Positions 9,882-19,592 of a stretch of 64,000 bases of DNA are shown here, in pieces (position 1 is the first letter of the stretch; each line of letters opens with the position of its first letter). The notes under the pieces were generated by a model that was not told the DNA's origin, searched no databases, and was given only the letters and a program-made list of their open reading frames with translations. The DNA is from Heligmosomoides polygyrus polygyrus (lineage: Eukaryota > Nematoda > Chromadorea > Rhabditida > Heligmosomidae): assembly GCA_947396885.1 (NCBI GenBank), contig OX377206.1, positions 5,904,658 to 5,968,657 on the forward strand, in the 5' to 3' direction. The position numbers were made by a program, and so were the translations under genes.

Positions 9882-11155
9882 AATTCCAATTCAGCGTGAA
9901 CACGATGATCTCAACTCTCAACGAAGAAAATAAAAATTATAAAAATGACGGCGCATTTCGCTCTTATTTCAAATGTAGCAGTTTTTCAGTATAAATCTCA
10001 ATAAGGAATATAATAAATCCAACTCTCAAATTTTAGCAAAACCTAACTCGGTTCGGAGTACCTGACTTTTCCGATTTCAAAACCACTATCGAAAGAGTAA
10101 AACAATTTCGAGATCATTTTTGATCCTCGCTGGTTGTGCAAGAAAAAGTCCTCAGAAGCTACGAAAAGCGTGTATAAAGCGCTTCTGACGGCGCTAACTC
10201 TTATTCTCAAAGAGACAGGTGCAAGCGAACGGCTGACGTTCCTGCGAAAGGTGACCTGGTGCGCTTTTTAGGGCCCAAATCGCGTACCGACAGGGAAGCC
10301 CTCGCTTGGGATGCCAGCATTCTGATAGTCAGATTTGCACTCTTTTTTATCCTTCGTTTTGTGCTTCGTGTTGGAATTTTACCGCGGTAAGTACACAGGA
10401 CGACGAGAAGGAAACTCAGAAGAAATCCCGGTGGCAGTCCGATAGTCTGGCCAAAAAATGAGGTACCTCTTTTACTTTAGCCGGCATTAGCGATAATGCA
10501 ATTTTCAGCTCGCCTTTTTATTTTTGCGCGAATATGGTGAGAAGGTAACACATGGAAAAAAACCCGGTGGACGACCGATAGTCGGGCCTAAACGTTTAAC
10601 AGAAGATTTCCGTTTTAGGAATCTGAGGACTTGAGGTAAGCTTAAATTTACCGTTTGTCTAGCAAACCAGCAGGAATCGCATCGCTCACCTTCTGCTACT
10701 CTTCTAAGTACTCTTTTGTGCAAATTTCTTTCTTTCTAGAGAACATTGAGCTCAAGAAGTAATGAAAATCATTTCTTGAACGTCTGGTGATCTCAAAACA
10801 GCATTCTTGAAAACACTACTTCTCAAGATAACCAAGGAAAACATTTTCCTCGATCTCGAAGCGGAATTCTTGAGAGATGAGTTTCTCAAAACAATAGAGA
10901 TAAAGTCATCTCGCAATTTCAAAACACCACCCGTGGGAGCAGAGTTTCTCACAGCATTACAGATCAGAGTCTTCTGAGCTATCGCATTCTCACAACAATA
11001 TTCGTTCTCAACACATTATCAAAACATTTTATGATCAACAGATGCTGATAACAACTATATATACGATGCGCTACAGAGAGCCAGTCGTTCTGGCACTTAC
11101 GCCTCATCGGCCTTCGATCAGTGCTGCGCTCTTGTAGTCGACATAGCCCATCGCC
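9882..11155 (+). other. Long untranslated leader of the retroelement
   Basis: About 1.27 kb between the primer binding site and the first gag ATG with no sustained frame. An imperfect direct repeat is present (CCGGTGGCAGTCCGATAGTC near 10430 and CCGGTGGACGACCGATAGTC near 10563). From 10740 to 11030 it is rich in CTTGAGAA/TTCTCAA motifs that could fold locally. Confidence 0.5.
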
Positions 11156-13272
11156 ATGTCGCAGAAACCTTTCATCCTGAAAAACGTCAAACAAAAGTTC
11201 ACTCGCAACCTCAATGCTCTACTCAATCTGCTCCAAGAAGCTGAAGAATTCAGGGAACCTTGGAACTTCCCTACTCAAGTTCAAGAAATGGACGTCTTTC
11301 TAGTTTCAAAGAAACGAATCATTATAAATCTAATCTCAAAACTGCAACAACAGAAGAAATCAGCGACTACTACGCCACGTGTAATCAAGTCATCCACGAC
11401 CTTATCCAAGAAGAAAAAGCAGGCATAGAAGATCAGTTTGACACGTTTGACACCTATTGGTCAGAGAAAAAGGGAGATGATCTACTCAATCAATCCGATG
11501 ACGTGGAACGAAAACTGGAAAAGAGACTAATAGAACTTGAGTGCCAAGAGGCAAGTCTCAAGCACGAACTTACGCGGGACAGAAGCGAATCAGATCCAAG
11601 TCAACATCCATCGATAAACCCTCAAGCACCTGCTTCAACCAATTCATGTATAATGGAGAGACGTCTAATGGGTAATGAGCTCAAGATACCAGATTTCTAT
11701 GGCAACCCGTCAGAGTTTGCCTCATTTTGGGAACTATTCGAGGAATTAGTTCACAAGCAACCTTACCCAAACATCGAGAAGTTGTCCATATTAATCAACT
11801 GCTGTAAGGGAGATGCAGCAAGGACACTTCAGATGATTCCAAGAACTGGAGAATCTTACGACAGGGCAGTTACTCAACTCAAAAACCAATGTCTTGGTCC
11901 AAGGCGAATCACAATGCAAATGATACGCCAACTTAAAACTATGAAACAGTGTCAAGACGATCATCGGTCTCTAAGAAACAATCTTAGTGATGTTCAAGCA
12001 ATTATAGCCACCTTAGAGAAACAAGGCGAAGCCGTCAACACTACTAATATGAGAAGCATGGTCCTAGACACGTTCTCAAAAAGCATGCAAGATGAAATGG
12101 CCAAAAGGGAATTCGATGCAGGCACCGTATGGACAATGGCAGACTTGCTGGATAACTTGTCCGTTGCAGTGAAACGCAAAGAACATGTTGATAGTCTCAG
12201 AGAAAGCCATCAAGATGAACACTCAATCTTTCACTCGAGCACAACAGTAGTACCCACACCACATTGCACAGGATGTGGTAGCCAACACAAATTCCAATAT
12301 TGCGACAAGTATCAAACCATCGTTCAGAAGATTGGACGTCTACGCGAACTTAATGCTTGTTGGAAATGTTTCAGTTGTAGACACCATACAGCATTTTGCC
12401 GCAAACAAAACTGCCCATATTGCGGTGGTCTCCACAATCTAATTATCTGCCGAAAACGTTCAAGGATTCCGAACGAAAGAGGCTTCAACCGCTTCCGGCA
12501 ACGAGAAGGTAGTCCCTTTCAAAGACGACGAGGTTATACCTCAAGCTATTCAAAACGTAATAGCCATTTTCCAGGACCCATATTCAGAAGTAGAAGTTAC
12601 TCTCCAAATAGCAGAAGTTATTCTTCAAATTATCCAACCCGCAGAAATAGGAATTCTAACTACAGTAGAAGGAACGAGCAATCACCGCAACGAACTCCAA
12701 TAGTGTCGCCTACGAGAACTTCACCAAACAGAAGCACAATTAAACGCTCTCCTTCCCCTCGACGAGCTCCCGAACAGCAACACCGTGTTCGGTTCCGCCA
12801 ATCGCCAACTCTTCAAAGGAGATCCTTTGAGAATGTTACGGTCAACTTACAGATTCAAAACGATGGTGTATTAGCAAACATTAATAACAAAATCACAAGT
12901 GGTCCTTCAAACAACGAATACGTACGCCTTATGGTAGTGCCAACTGAAATACAGTCTCCAAAAACCAAGAAAAAGGAGACAGTGTTCGCACTTTTGGACT
13001 CCGCTTCAGATCAGTCCTTCGTATCTACATCGCTCGTCAAAAGAATGAACCTCTCAATTCAAAACGAATCCATAATTGTGGTAAACACGTTCGGCGGAAA
13101 GGCTGAGAAGAAGAGGGTAAAGAGAATTGTTACACCTCTTTACAACAAGGAAGGTGACCGTATTATGTTTGAACTCCTAACCTACGAAAAATCACATTTC
13201 CACTCCGACTGGGATACATTACTCCAGAAGACGAAGCCTACTTACATCAAAACCTTTCCAATGAGGAAATAA
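11156..13272 (+). pseudogene. gag-protease of the BEL/Pao element (frameshifted)
   Basis: The gag starts at ATG 11156 in one frame. Sequence sense passes to the frame of 11260-13272 near 11340-11360 (net -1). The long frame has a coiled N-terminal region, a Gag domain of the DUF1759 type (about residues 130-310, with IPDFYGNPSEFASFWELFE), a row of Cys/His knuckles (CTGCGSQHKFQYC, CWKCFSCRHHTAFC, CPYCGGLHNLIIC), a Ser/Arg-rich basic linker (about residues 405-530) and an aspartic protease motif LLDSASDQSFV near residue 606. Near 13190-13200 the sense leaves this frame again (net -1) and continues in the pol frame, so the stop at 13270 is not the natural end. The two same-direction shifts could be decay or programmed frameshifting. 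The protein would package RNA and mature the polyprotein. Confidence 0.85.
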
Positions 13273-14023
13273 AATGGATTTCACAAGCAGCAAACGGAAC
13301 TGTGATACCAGAAATCCTAATCGAAATGGACTATTACAACGCAGTGATGAGGCTGCACGAACCTGTTATTCAACTTCCATCCGGATTCCTCATTACGTCG
13401 ACATTCTTCGGTCCAGTGATATCCGGAGTGCCCCATGATAGTGAAAAGCAATTTGAAGAAGACAATTTCTACAAACGTCTAGTACACACCTTCTGTATAT
13501 CCGGCTCATGTAACAATCATTTCGACATTCCAGATCTTTGGAAATTATCAACTACCGGAATTGAAGATTCAAACAATGATGCAGAAATTAATAGCCAGAC
13601 TGTGGCACAGTTTTACCCAACCGTTCAATTCCAAAATAATAAGATATTTGTACAATTCCCTTGGAAACCTAATAAATACCAACTAGCTAATAACTAAAAC
13701 CTCGCTTTAAGTAGACTACATCAACTCTCAAAGATGAAGGAGCGCAGTCCTCAATGTTGGACTGAATACTGCTCCATAATAGAAGAACAATTGTTGAAGA
13801 ACTTTATCGAGGACGCCCCTCGCTTTCAACAAATCAGCGGCGACAATAATGCGCCATGTTATTATATTCCACACCAGGCAGTAATAAAATCGAGTAGCTC
13901 AACCACTAAGACTCGAATAGTCTTTGATGCTTCTTCCAAAATGAAAGGAGAACTAAGCCTGAATGATGTGATATATCAGGGTCCACTTATACTGCCAAAC
14001 TTATGTGGAGTTGTGGAGAAACA
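13200..14023 (+). pseudogene. pol fragment: protease/RT linker and RT start, truncated
   Basis: The frame starting near 13200 reads PLRLGYITPEDEAYLHQNLS, then the typical Pao spacer (LWKLSTTGIED, VQFPWKPNKY). It has an in-frame TAA at 13695-13697 and continues as LALSRLHQLSKMKERSP. Then come EEQLLKNFIEDAPR, YYIPHQAVIKSSSSTTKTRI and the VFDASSKMKGELSLND motif that opens the Pao reverse transcriptase. It ends at GPLILPNLCGVVE, where foreign sequence (the tRNA copy) begins. The palm with YxDD, RNase H and integrase are all missing. Confidence 0.85.
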
Positions 14024-14026
14024 TGG

Positions 14027-14097
14027 TGCATCGGCCGGGAATCGAACCCGGGCCGCCCGCGTGGCAGGCGAGCATTCTACCACTGAACCACCGATGC
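14027..14097 (-). tRNA. tRNA-Gly(GCC): tRNA-Gly(GCC) sequence, retro-copied into the element
   Basis: Read on the minus strand this is a perfect 71-nt tRNA-Gly: acceptor GCATCGG/CCGATGC, D arm TTCAGTGGTAGAA, anticodon loop CTGCCAC (anticodon GCC), T arm GGGTTCGATTCCC. It is followed by CCA (TGG at 14024-14026 on plus). Nuclear tRNA genes do not encode CCA, and the same tRNA primes this element, so it is most likely a cDNA of the primer tRNA trapped at a deletion junction rather than an ordinary gene. Its A and B boxes are intact, so transcription cannot be excluded. Confidence 0.88.
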
Positions 14098-14809
14098 AAT
14101 TCATTTGGATCCAAAAACCATTCAAATGGCACAAAAGATAACAGATTTCAACTGCTACATTCTACCAATGAATTTGGCAGGTTGTTATAACTGTATCAAA
14201 GGCGCTGTGGCATCAATACGATGCACAGCAGATGTCCAACAGGCGACCGCGCAAGTCGAATGCGGACTACGACAATTCGTGCTCACATGCACACGAGAAG
14301 GTACTCAAGATGAAATCAAGCTGTTTTTCAATAGAGCACGCGTAAAAGAACAATGTCGAGCGCAATGTGGTACACAGACCACAGTATTCGAACTAGAAGG
14401 GACACTCCACTACGTCAACGGCATTAAACCGCTGTGGAAATTCTCAAAGCTGTGGGACAACAGAACCCAAGAAGAAAGTGTGTTCGATGGAGACTGGGAT
14501 TTTCCAGACATTGCACATTTTCTTGAAATATGTAAAAGATTCTACTTGTATACCATAATTGTTCTCATGACACTCTCAAGCGCAATCCTTATCAGCGCAG
14601 TCTATCTCTGCGCAGGCAAAACAAAACGATCATCTCAAGCTTCGATAGCCTCCAACCTTATAGTTGGCTTCCTACCAGCAGCGCCAATGCTGCTTCCAGC
14701 TTTCTTATTGAGACAATTTATCAAACTCATCAAATCTTTTGTACGTATACCACTCCGCGTAATGCTCTGCCTCCTCAAACTTTTACTCAAGAACAGTTGC
14801 CTAAATTAA
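14098..14809 (+). pseudogene. env-like glycoprotein remnant (C-terminal part)
   Basis: Open frame of 234 codons from 14105. The first part is Cys-rich with regularly spaced cysteines (CYNCIKGAV, VECGLRQFVL, CRAQCGTQ), a pattern like the C-terminal domain of phlebovirus-type Gc (class II fusion) glycoproteins found as env in some nematode BEL/Pao elements. One strong membrane segment lies at about residues 146-170, with a second hydrophobic stretch at about 184-205 and a short basic tail. The N-terminal two thirds of an env protein is missing, removed by the deletion that also took RT, RNase H and integrase. The Gc assignment is by spacing only. Not functional. Confidence 0.6.
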
Positions 14810-15033
14810 CAAAAGAGTTATCCACGCGTGCTGCCATCAGAAAGTTCTAAAATTTTTAATGTCACAATCTCCTTAGCTGTCATTCTCTCTCACGACAGAC
14901 CCAATCTTCAATTCATCACTTATTTTCTACAATCGACTCAATTCATTGTTTTTTCCAAATCATCAATTGTTCCTCGTCGAATGCCACGCCTTATCGCCGT
15001 ATTCAATAATTTCAAACAATTATTTTAGAAGAC

Positions 15034-15877
15034 ATGTCCGACGAGTCTCCGCGCAGTTCCAGCCAAAAGGCTGAAGGAGAGAACGCCAAGTCGGAAGAAT
15101 CTTCTGCTGACGTTCGCCCGTCAGCAATTGCAGCACTGGTGAAGATGAATGCGAAAATGGAACAAGTCAAATCCAAGGTAGAGGAAATACCGGCACTCAA
15201 GAAATCAATAGAAGACATTCAAGTAAGTAAACTAACATATAATCAAAAAATAGAAAATAAGAAAAAAAGAATTTAGTACGCGCCAACAATCTAAAATTTT
15301 TTAAGCACGAAAAACCACAACAAGGCGAATCATCTAAAACCTCTAGCAAGTCACCACACAAAAAAAGAAAAACGGAGGTGAATATAAAATCGAAGTAATA
15401 TCAAATAGTATGAACAAATAACAAAACCCTCAATATATTCTTTAGGAGCTGCTCGACGCAATAGACGAACGAATGGCTCACATGAACGATCAAATCGAGC
15501 AAACATTGGACGGCATGGAACAAATCTACAACAAGCAGGGAGACATCATCCGTCAACTCGAGGAAGCAAACCAACTCAACCGTCAACGCCGCTCTCCATC
15601 ACCAGGTCCAAGTAATAGACGTGTGTTTGACTCCCGCGCTTGTGCCTTTTGCGATGGCGACCATTACGCGTGTGACTGCACTGTCTACACTCGTCTTATG
15701 GAGCGTAAAAAACGCATCATCGCAAGAAATCGCTGCGAGAGATGCCTTTTGCTCGCAAATCACCTCACCACTTCTTGCAAGAGAGAAACTATTTGCTTCT
15801 ACTGTAAAACTGCCGGTCGCGAAGAAGAAATGAAAAAACACAATAGCGCGTTTTGTACTCACAAATTCAAAATGTAA
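15034..15877 (+). CDS. Spliced accessory ORF of the retroelement, coiled coil plus Cys/His knuckles
   Basis: Two exons in phase: 15034-15222 (63 codons) and 15446-15877, joined across a 223-bp intron with donor GTAAGTAA and acceptor ATTCTTTAG; 206 residues in all. The ATG lies six bases after a strong acceptor (TATTTTAG, 15028), as expected for an SL trans-spliced or internally spliced transcript. Residues 1-120 are charged with heptad-like spacing (KMNAKMEQVKSKVEE; then HMNDQIEQTLDGMEQIYNK). The C-terminal 90 residues hold three Cys-rich units (CAFCDGDHYACDC, CERCLLLANHLTTSC, CFYCKTAGREEE...HNSAFC), similar in style to the gag knuckles. It is probably an RNA-binding, gag-like accessory protein. 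It lacks internal stops, unlike gag and pol of the same copy. Confidence 0.7.
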
Positions 15878-16662
15878 TTTTTCTCCATTCAATTCTTAGG
15901 ACTCCAAGATCAAATTTTCTCTAATGTTCATTCATACTATCGCGGTCGATTGTGGTGTCGTTTGAGATGTTTTTTTTAACTCACGGTAGATTGTCTCAAT
16001 TATGCCTTATTCAAAGTGCAATAAATTGAGTGGGAAGTCAAGTGTGATACACAATAACAATAATACACAAAATAAATTACTCTAACCTGTAAACAGTAAA
16101 CGAAAATAAAAATAGCATAAAATAGTCTACGTCAAATAAATATAAAACATAAATGGACAGCAACAAAAAAATAATGTTAAAAATTAAATAATAAATATAG
16201 ACATCAATAAATAAATAAATAAAAAGGGAATAAACATTAAATTAAATTTTATCTATTCTCAAAAAAAAGCTCAAAATACTTCAAACGACTTCGACATGGA
16301 CGAGTGCGTCATCAACGTGCGCGTACCTCGGTAGTGAACGTAATGGAACGAATGGTGGTTAACTGTGGACGATGCACGCCTATTGGACGGACCTCCAACG
16401 TCATTTAAGTAGATGTGTTAATATTGTGGATTGTATAGCATTTATTGTCTATGCGAAGTGGTGTATGGATTCTTATAGAATTGTAATTAGTGAATCATTT
16501 ATACTGCTAATACTTATTAAGAATCTAAGTTTGTCGGTAACCTCACCAATATTCAAGCTCAAATCTCAATGCACCAATTTTGTCTTCAAAAAATTTTCTG
16601 CTCGGCGGGGAGGATGCACACGACAAAATTATCGTGCATCCCACTTTTTCGTGGCTCGGGAG
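15878..16662 (+). other. Non-coding 3' region of the retroelement
   Basis: A-rich sequence (16000-16260) followed by unique DNA up to the 3' LTR. A small hairpin GGATGCACACGACAAAATTATCGTGCATCC lies at 16612-16641. No clear polypurine tract; the bases before the LTR are GTGGCTCGGGAG. Confidence 0.5.
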
Positions 16663-17163
16663 TGTCATGAACTTTGAGTTCATGATGTCAGACTTTGAAC
16701 TCAATCGCTCAACTCCGCCCACTTATGAGCGGATAAGAGCGGATCGCTCTGGCGATCGGGGTTCTGCGGCTTCTTTTTCGGCTTCTTCCCTGACCGCTCC
16801 CTCGGGCTCGCTCCTCCCGTTCGTCCGTCATTGTCGGTCGAGTCCAGCCACACGTTCCGTCAGGGATACAGCAGAGCGGGCAGCTCGAGTCTAGCTGCCG
16901 GTCGGCGGACTCGCCGAGACTCAAGGGACTATGTCCTAATGTCAAGACTCAACCCAAGCTTCAATAAGGTCCAGATTCAAAAATCAAGTAGAAACTTCAA
17001 GACAATTAGCTAGGTTAGGATGTTCGGAGACTTGGTTGTAGTTGTAGCTTAATTGGTCAAATCACTGGTTGTAGATTAGTCGTAAATAAATATGTATGAA
17101 ACTAAAGTCTATTTAAATGAACCACCAAACTTTTACATTTGGGAAGTGATGCAGCCCAAAACA
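16663..17163 (+). repeat. 3' LTR of the BEL/Pao element
   Basis: Begins TGTCATGAAC and ends CCCAAAACA. Directly followed by the ATAGG target duplication. Confidence 0.93.
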
Positions 17164-17168
17164 ATAGG

Positions 17169-18480
17169 CATTCCTTCCTCTCCGGCCAGTAATGTCATTG
17201 GTTTGTGCTGCTCAGTACTTCTGTCCCTCAGGTTGTTCCTCCACAATCGTTCTCATGCTCAACAGCTACCGTTTCAAGTTGTCGTTCAAGACATGTCTTC
17301 CAAAGCCGTTCAAGACATGTCTTCCAAAGCCTGGTTTCCCTCTCTCGTTTCTTCTTACTGGATCTAATTGCCGGTCCGCCTTTACTGGTCTTCTCTCCCG
17401 TTCTTTAGTCCCCTACCTTCCTGGTCCCAACTACTGGACCACTTCTTTGTTTCCACTTTCCACTTTCCACTATTGACACCTACCGGTCTCTTCTTGCTGG
17501 TTTCCCCGTCCTGGCCTCTCCTCCAGGTTCTTTCTTTCCTTCCTGGTCGCTCTTCTGGTCCATCCTTGAGGTTCCCCTTACTGCCCTTCTCCGCCTCCCC
17601 TTAGTGGTCCTCCCATGCTTACGGCAGACGTCGGTGACACGATTCAGAATCAGTACGCTTGTTGCACGACGTAGGGACCCGCCTTCTGGATCAAGAAGCT
17701 CAGAAGCGCGCGCAGTCGCCGCTGTGTCGAGCATGAAGAGGCTATGAATATGGCAGATTCCTTGTTCTCCGTATGAATTCCCTTACGGCTCCTTCTTGTT
17801 CGTTCCTCGTCCTGGTCCCACCTCCAGGTCCCTTCTTCCAGGTAGATTCCTCCTCCCCCCTCGGGATCCTCCCTACTACTCTACCCCAATTAAGTAGGCC
17901 TCCCACGCTCACGACACGACGACGGCGAACGAACGTCCATTGTGTGACATCGGTGTCGCATCCTCTAAATCAGGTCTCTCTTAATGGTAATGGATCCCCT
18001 TGCTGATCCTGCTTACTGTCCCCCCCCTCCCCTGATTGGTAACTCACTAATGATATCTACATATTGCCTAAACCCTTCCTGGTGCCACCTCCTGGCCTGC
18101 TTCACTGCTCTCCCCATCGACCATCCCGATGCTCCTATTGGTCGCTGGCTCCTGATCGCTGTCGGTTCTCCACCCCCAAAGTCCCCCTTCTACCCCTACC
18201 CCTTTAGTAGTCCTCTCATGCTAATGGCACGAAGTCGGCTTCTGAATCTGGACGCTCAACAACGCGCGTATGTAGGTGCTGTTGTGTTAAGCAGTAAAGA
18301 GCTGCGTTTTCCCTGCTGCAGCAACATCCCACGTTCAATAGAAAATTTTGCCCGCGCTGTAGATGATGAGGAGCACCTTATTCAGGTTAGATCACTCGAC
18401 CGCTCTCGCTGTGGATGATGCGGCGTACTTCACTTGGGTTAGATCACTCGACGGACAAACTCTTTTATATAAAGGTGGTG
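17169..18480. repeat. CT-rich spacer with dispersed minisatellite units
   Basis: Pyrimidine-rich DNA with variants of CCTACTGGTCCC and CTCCAGGTCC. A 21-bp unit is duplicated at about 17289-17330 (GTTCAAGACATGTCTTCCAA). Single units of the 42-bp minisatellite lie near 17620-17700 and 17900-17970. Open frames here reflect composition. Confidence 0.5.
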
Positions 18481-18488
18481 ATATTCTG

Positions 18489-18705
18489 GGGGCGTTTAGC
18501 GTAGTCGGAGGAGGTGCTGGCTGCCGCGTGCACTCGATACCAGGTCCCTGGTTCGGATTTCCCACCCAGGCCAAACAAGCCATTCATCCTTCCGGGGTTG
18601 GTAAATTGTTACCCGACTTGTCTGGGAAGGATAAAGCGCTGACTTGTTCATCGACTGACCACCGAAATTCATTCTATGGCCAAATAAGCATTGCATCACC
18701 TCCAT
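18489..18705 (+). mobile_element. SINE-1, 3'-truncated
   Basis: A box TAGCGTAGTCGGAGG at 18499 and B box CTGGTTCGGATTTCCC near 18547. The copy stops at GCATCACCTCCATGA, where the AT microsatellite begins. Confidence 0.8.
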
Positions 18706-18707
18706 GA

Positions 18708-18790
18708 TTATATTATGTTATATTATATTATTGTTATATTATATTATATTATATATTATGTGATTATTATATTACATTATTATATTATAC
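18708..18790. repeat. (TATTA)n AT microsatellite
   Basis: Pure A/T variants of TTATATTATATTA directly after the truncated SINE. Confidence 0.9.
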
Positions 18791-18799
18791 AAAGATAGC

Positions 18800-19010
18800 A
18801 GAAGCTTAATGCGGAGCACTGAGACCGCGCCATGCACTTGCACATCGTACCGCAATGTTTAATTGTTTGACAGTGTATAAGCAAATTATACCGGAACAGG
18901 AGAGGCTTGTTGCGGGATACTGAGATCGCGCTATGCACTTGCACAGCGCACCGCATGCTTAGTTGTTCGGCAATGAAAAGCAAATCATATGAAGCTTCGC
19001 AATTCAAGGA
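18800..19010 (-). repeat. Tandem pair of a dispersed repeat
   Basis: Two adjacent copies of a block of about 100 bp (GAGCACTGAGACCGCGCCATG and GGATACTGAGATCGCGCTATG, each followed by CACTTGCACA and CAAATTATAC-like ends). A third copy is at 9114. Confidence 0.6.
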
Positions 19011-19463
19011 TGCATAATTTTACAGCGTCATTTTTGGAACTAACTTTTGTTGCAACAGAATTTTAGCAACAATTTTATTCATCTAGAAATAATTGCAAGA
19101 CATTGAGCCAAGCTAGTGATCTCGGGTGAGTGAACATGAACCGCTATTTTTTTTCTTCAAGAAATAGGTCTCTGAAACGAAAAACTCCAAAAATTTAGTT
19201 ACAGTGCAGGGTTAAGAAATAGTGAAGGCTGGATTATTATTATAATAGGATAATATAATGGATGAATTATTACAAAGTATAGAGCTCACTGCTTCGACCC
19301 AAGCTATTTCATCTAAATACAAAAACCCTATAACGCGGTCTGTATTTTGTTACCATGACAGTTCTCAATTTCTCACGGAGATTACACAAGCATTTTTCGC
19401 AATCTAAGGTGGTAAATCCAGTCAGCACCGTGTGATGGAATACCAACGGTTCAAGCACTAAAC

Positions 19464-19469
19464 TTTATT
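19464..19469 (-). promoter_or_regulatory. Polyadenylation signal candidate of the TMPPE-type gene
   Basis: AATAAA on the minus strand about 125 nt past the stop codon at 19593. A second AATAAA lies further down at 19075-19080. Confidence 0.5.
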
Positions 19470-19592
19470 AAGAAACAAACAGACTCACAGTTTAATGGCA
19501 ACGAACATTCAAGGAAGAGGTCCAACAACGTTTTTTTGACACGAATCAATTGCTCAGCTTTCAACAAGCAACACAACAGAAAAATCTACATA

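Larger units (their letters stand above)
9367..17163 (+). mobile_element. BEL/Pao LTR retrotransposon, internally deleted
   Basis: Complete insertion of 7,797 bp bounded by two 501-bp LTRs (TG...CA ends) and a perfect 5-bp target duplication ATAGG (9362-9366 and 17164-17168). The order is LTR, tRNA-Gly primer binding site, gag with zinc knuckles, aspartic protease, start of reverse transcriptase, deletion junction with a tRNA copy, env-like glycoprotein C-terminus, a spliced accessory ORF, and LTR. The Pao assignment rests on the gag domain, the DSASDQS-type protease and the VFDASSKMKGELSLND motif before the RT core. The RT active site, RNase H and integrase are absent, and the coding part holds frameshifts and a nonsense codon, so the copy is non-autonomous. 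By eye the LTRs differ at about 11 of 501 positions. Confidence 0.93.

Noticed and set aside
9868..9885. Partial tRNA-Gly match
   Set aside because: It directly follows the LTR and is the primer binding site, not a tRNA gene.
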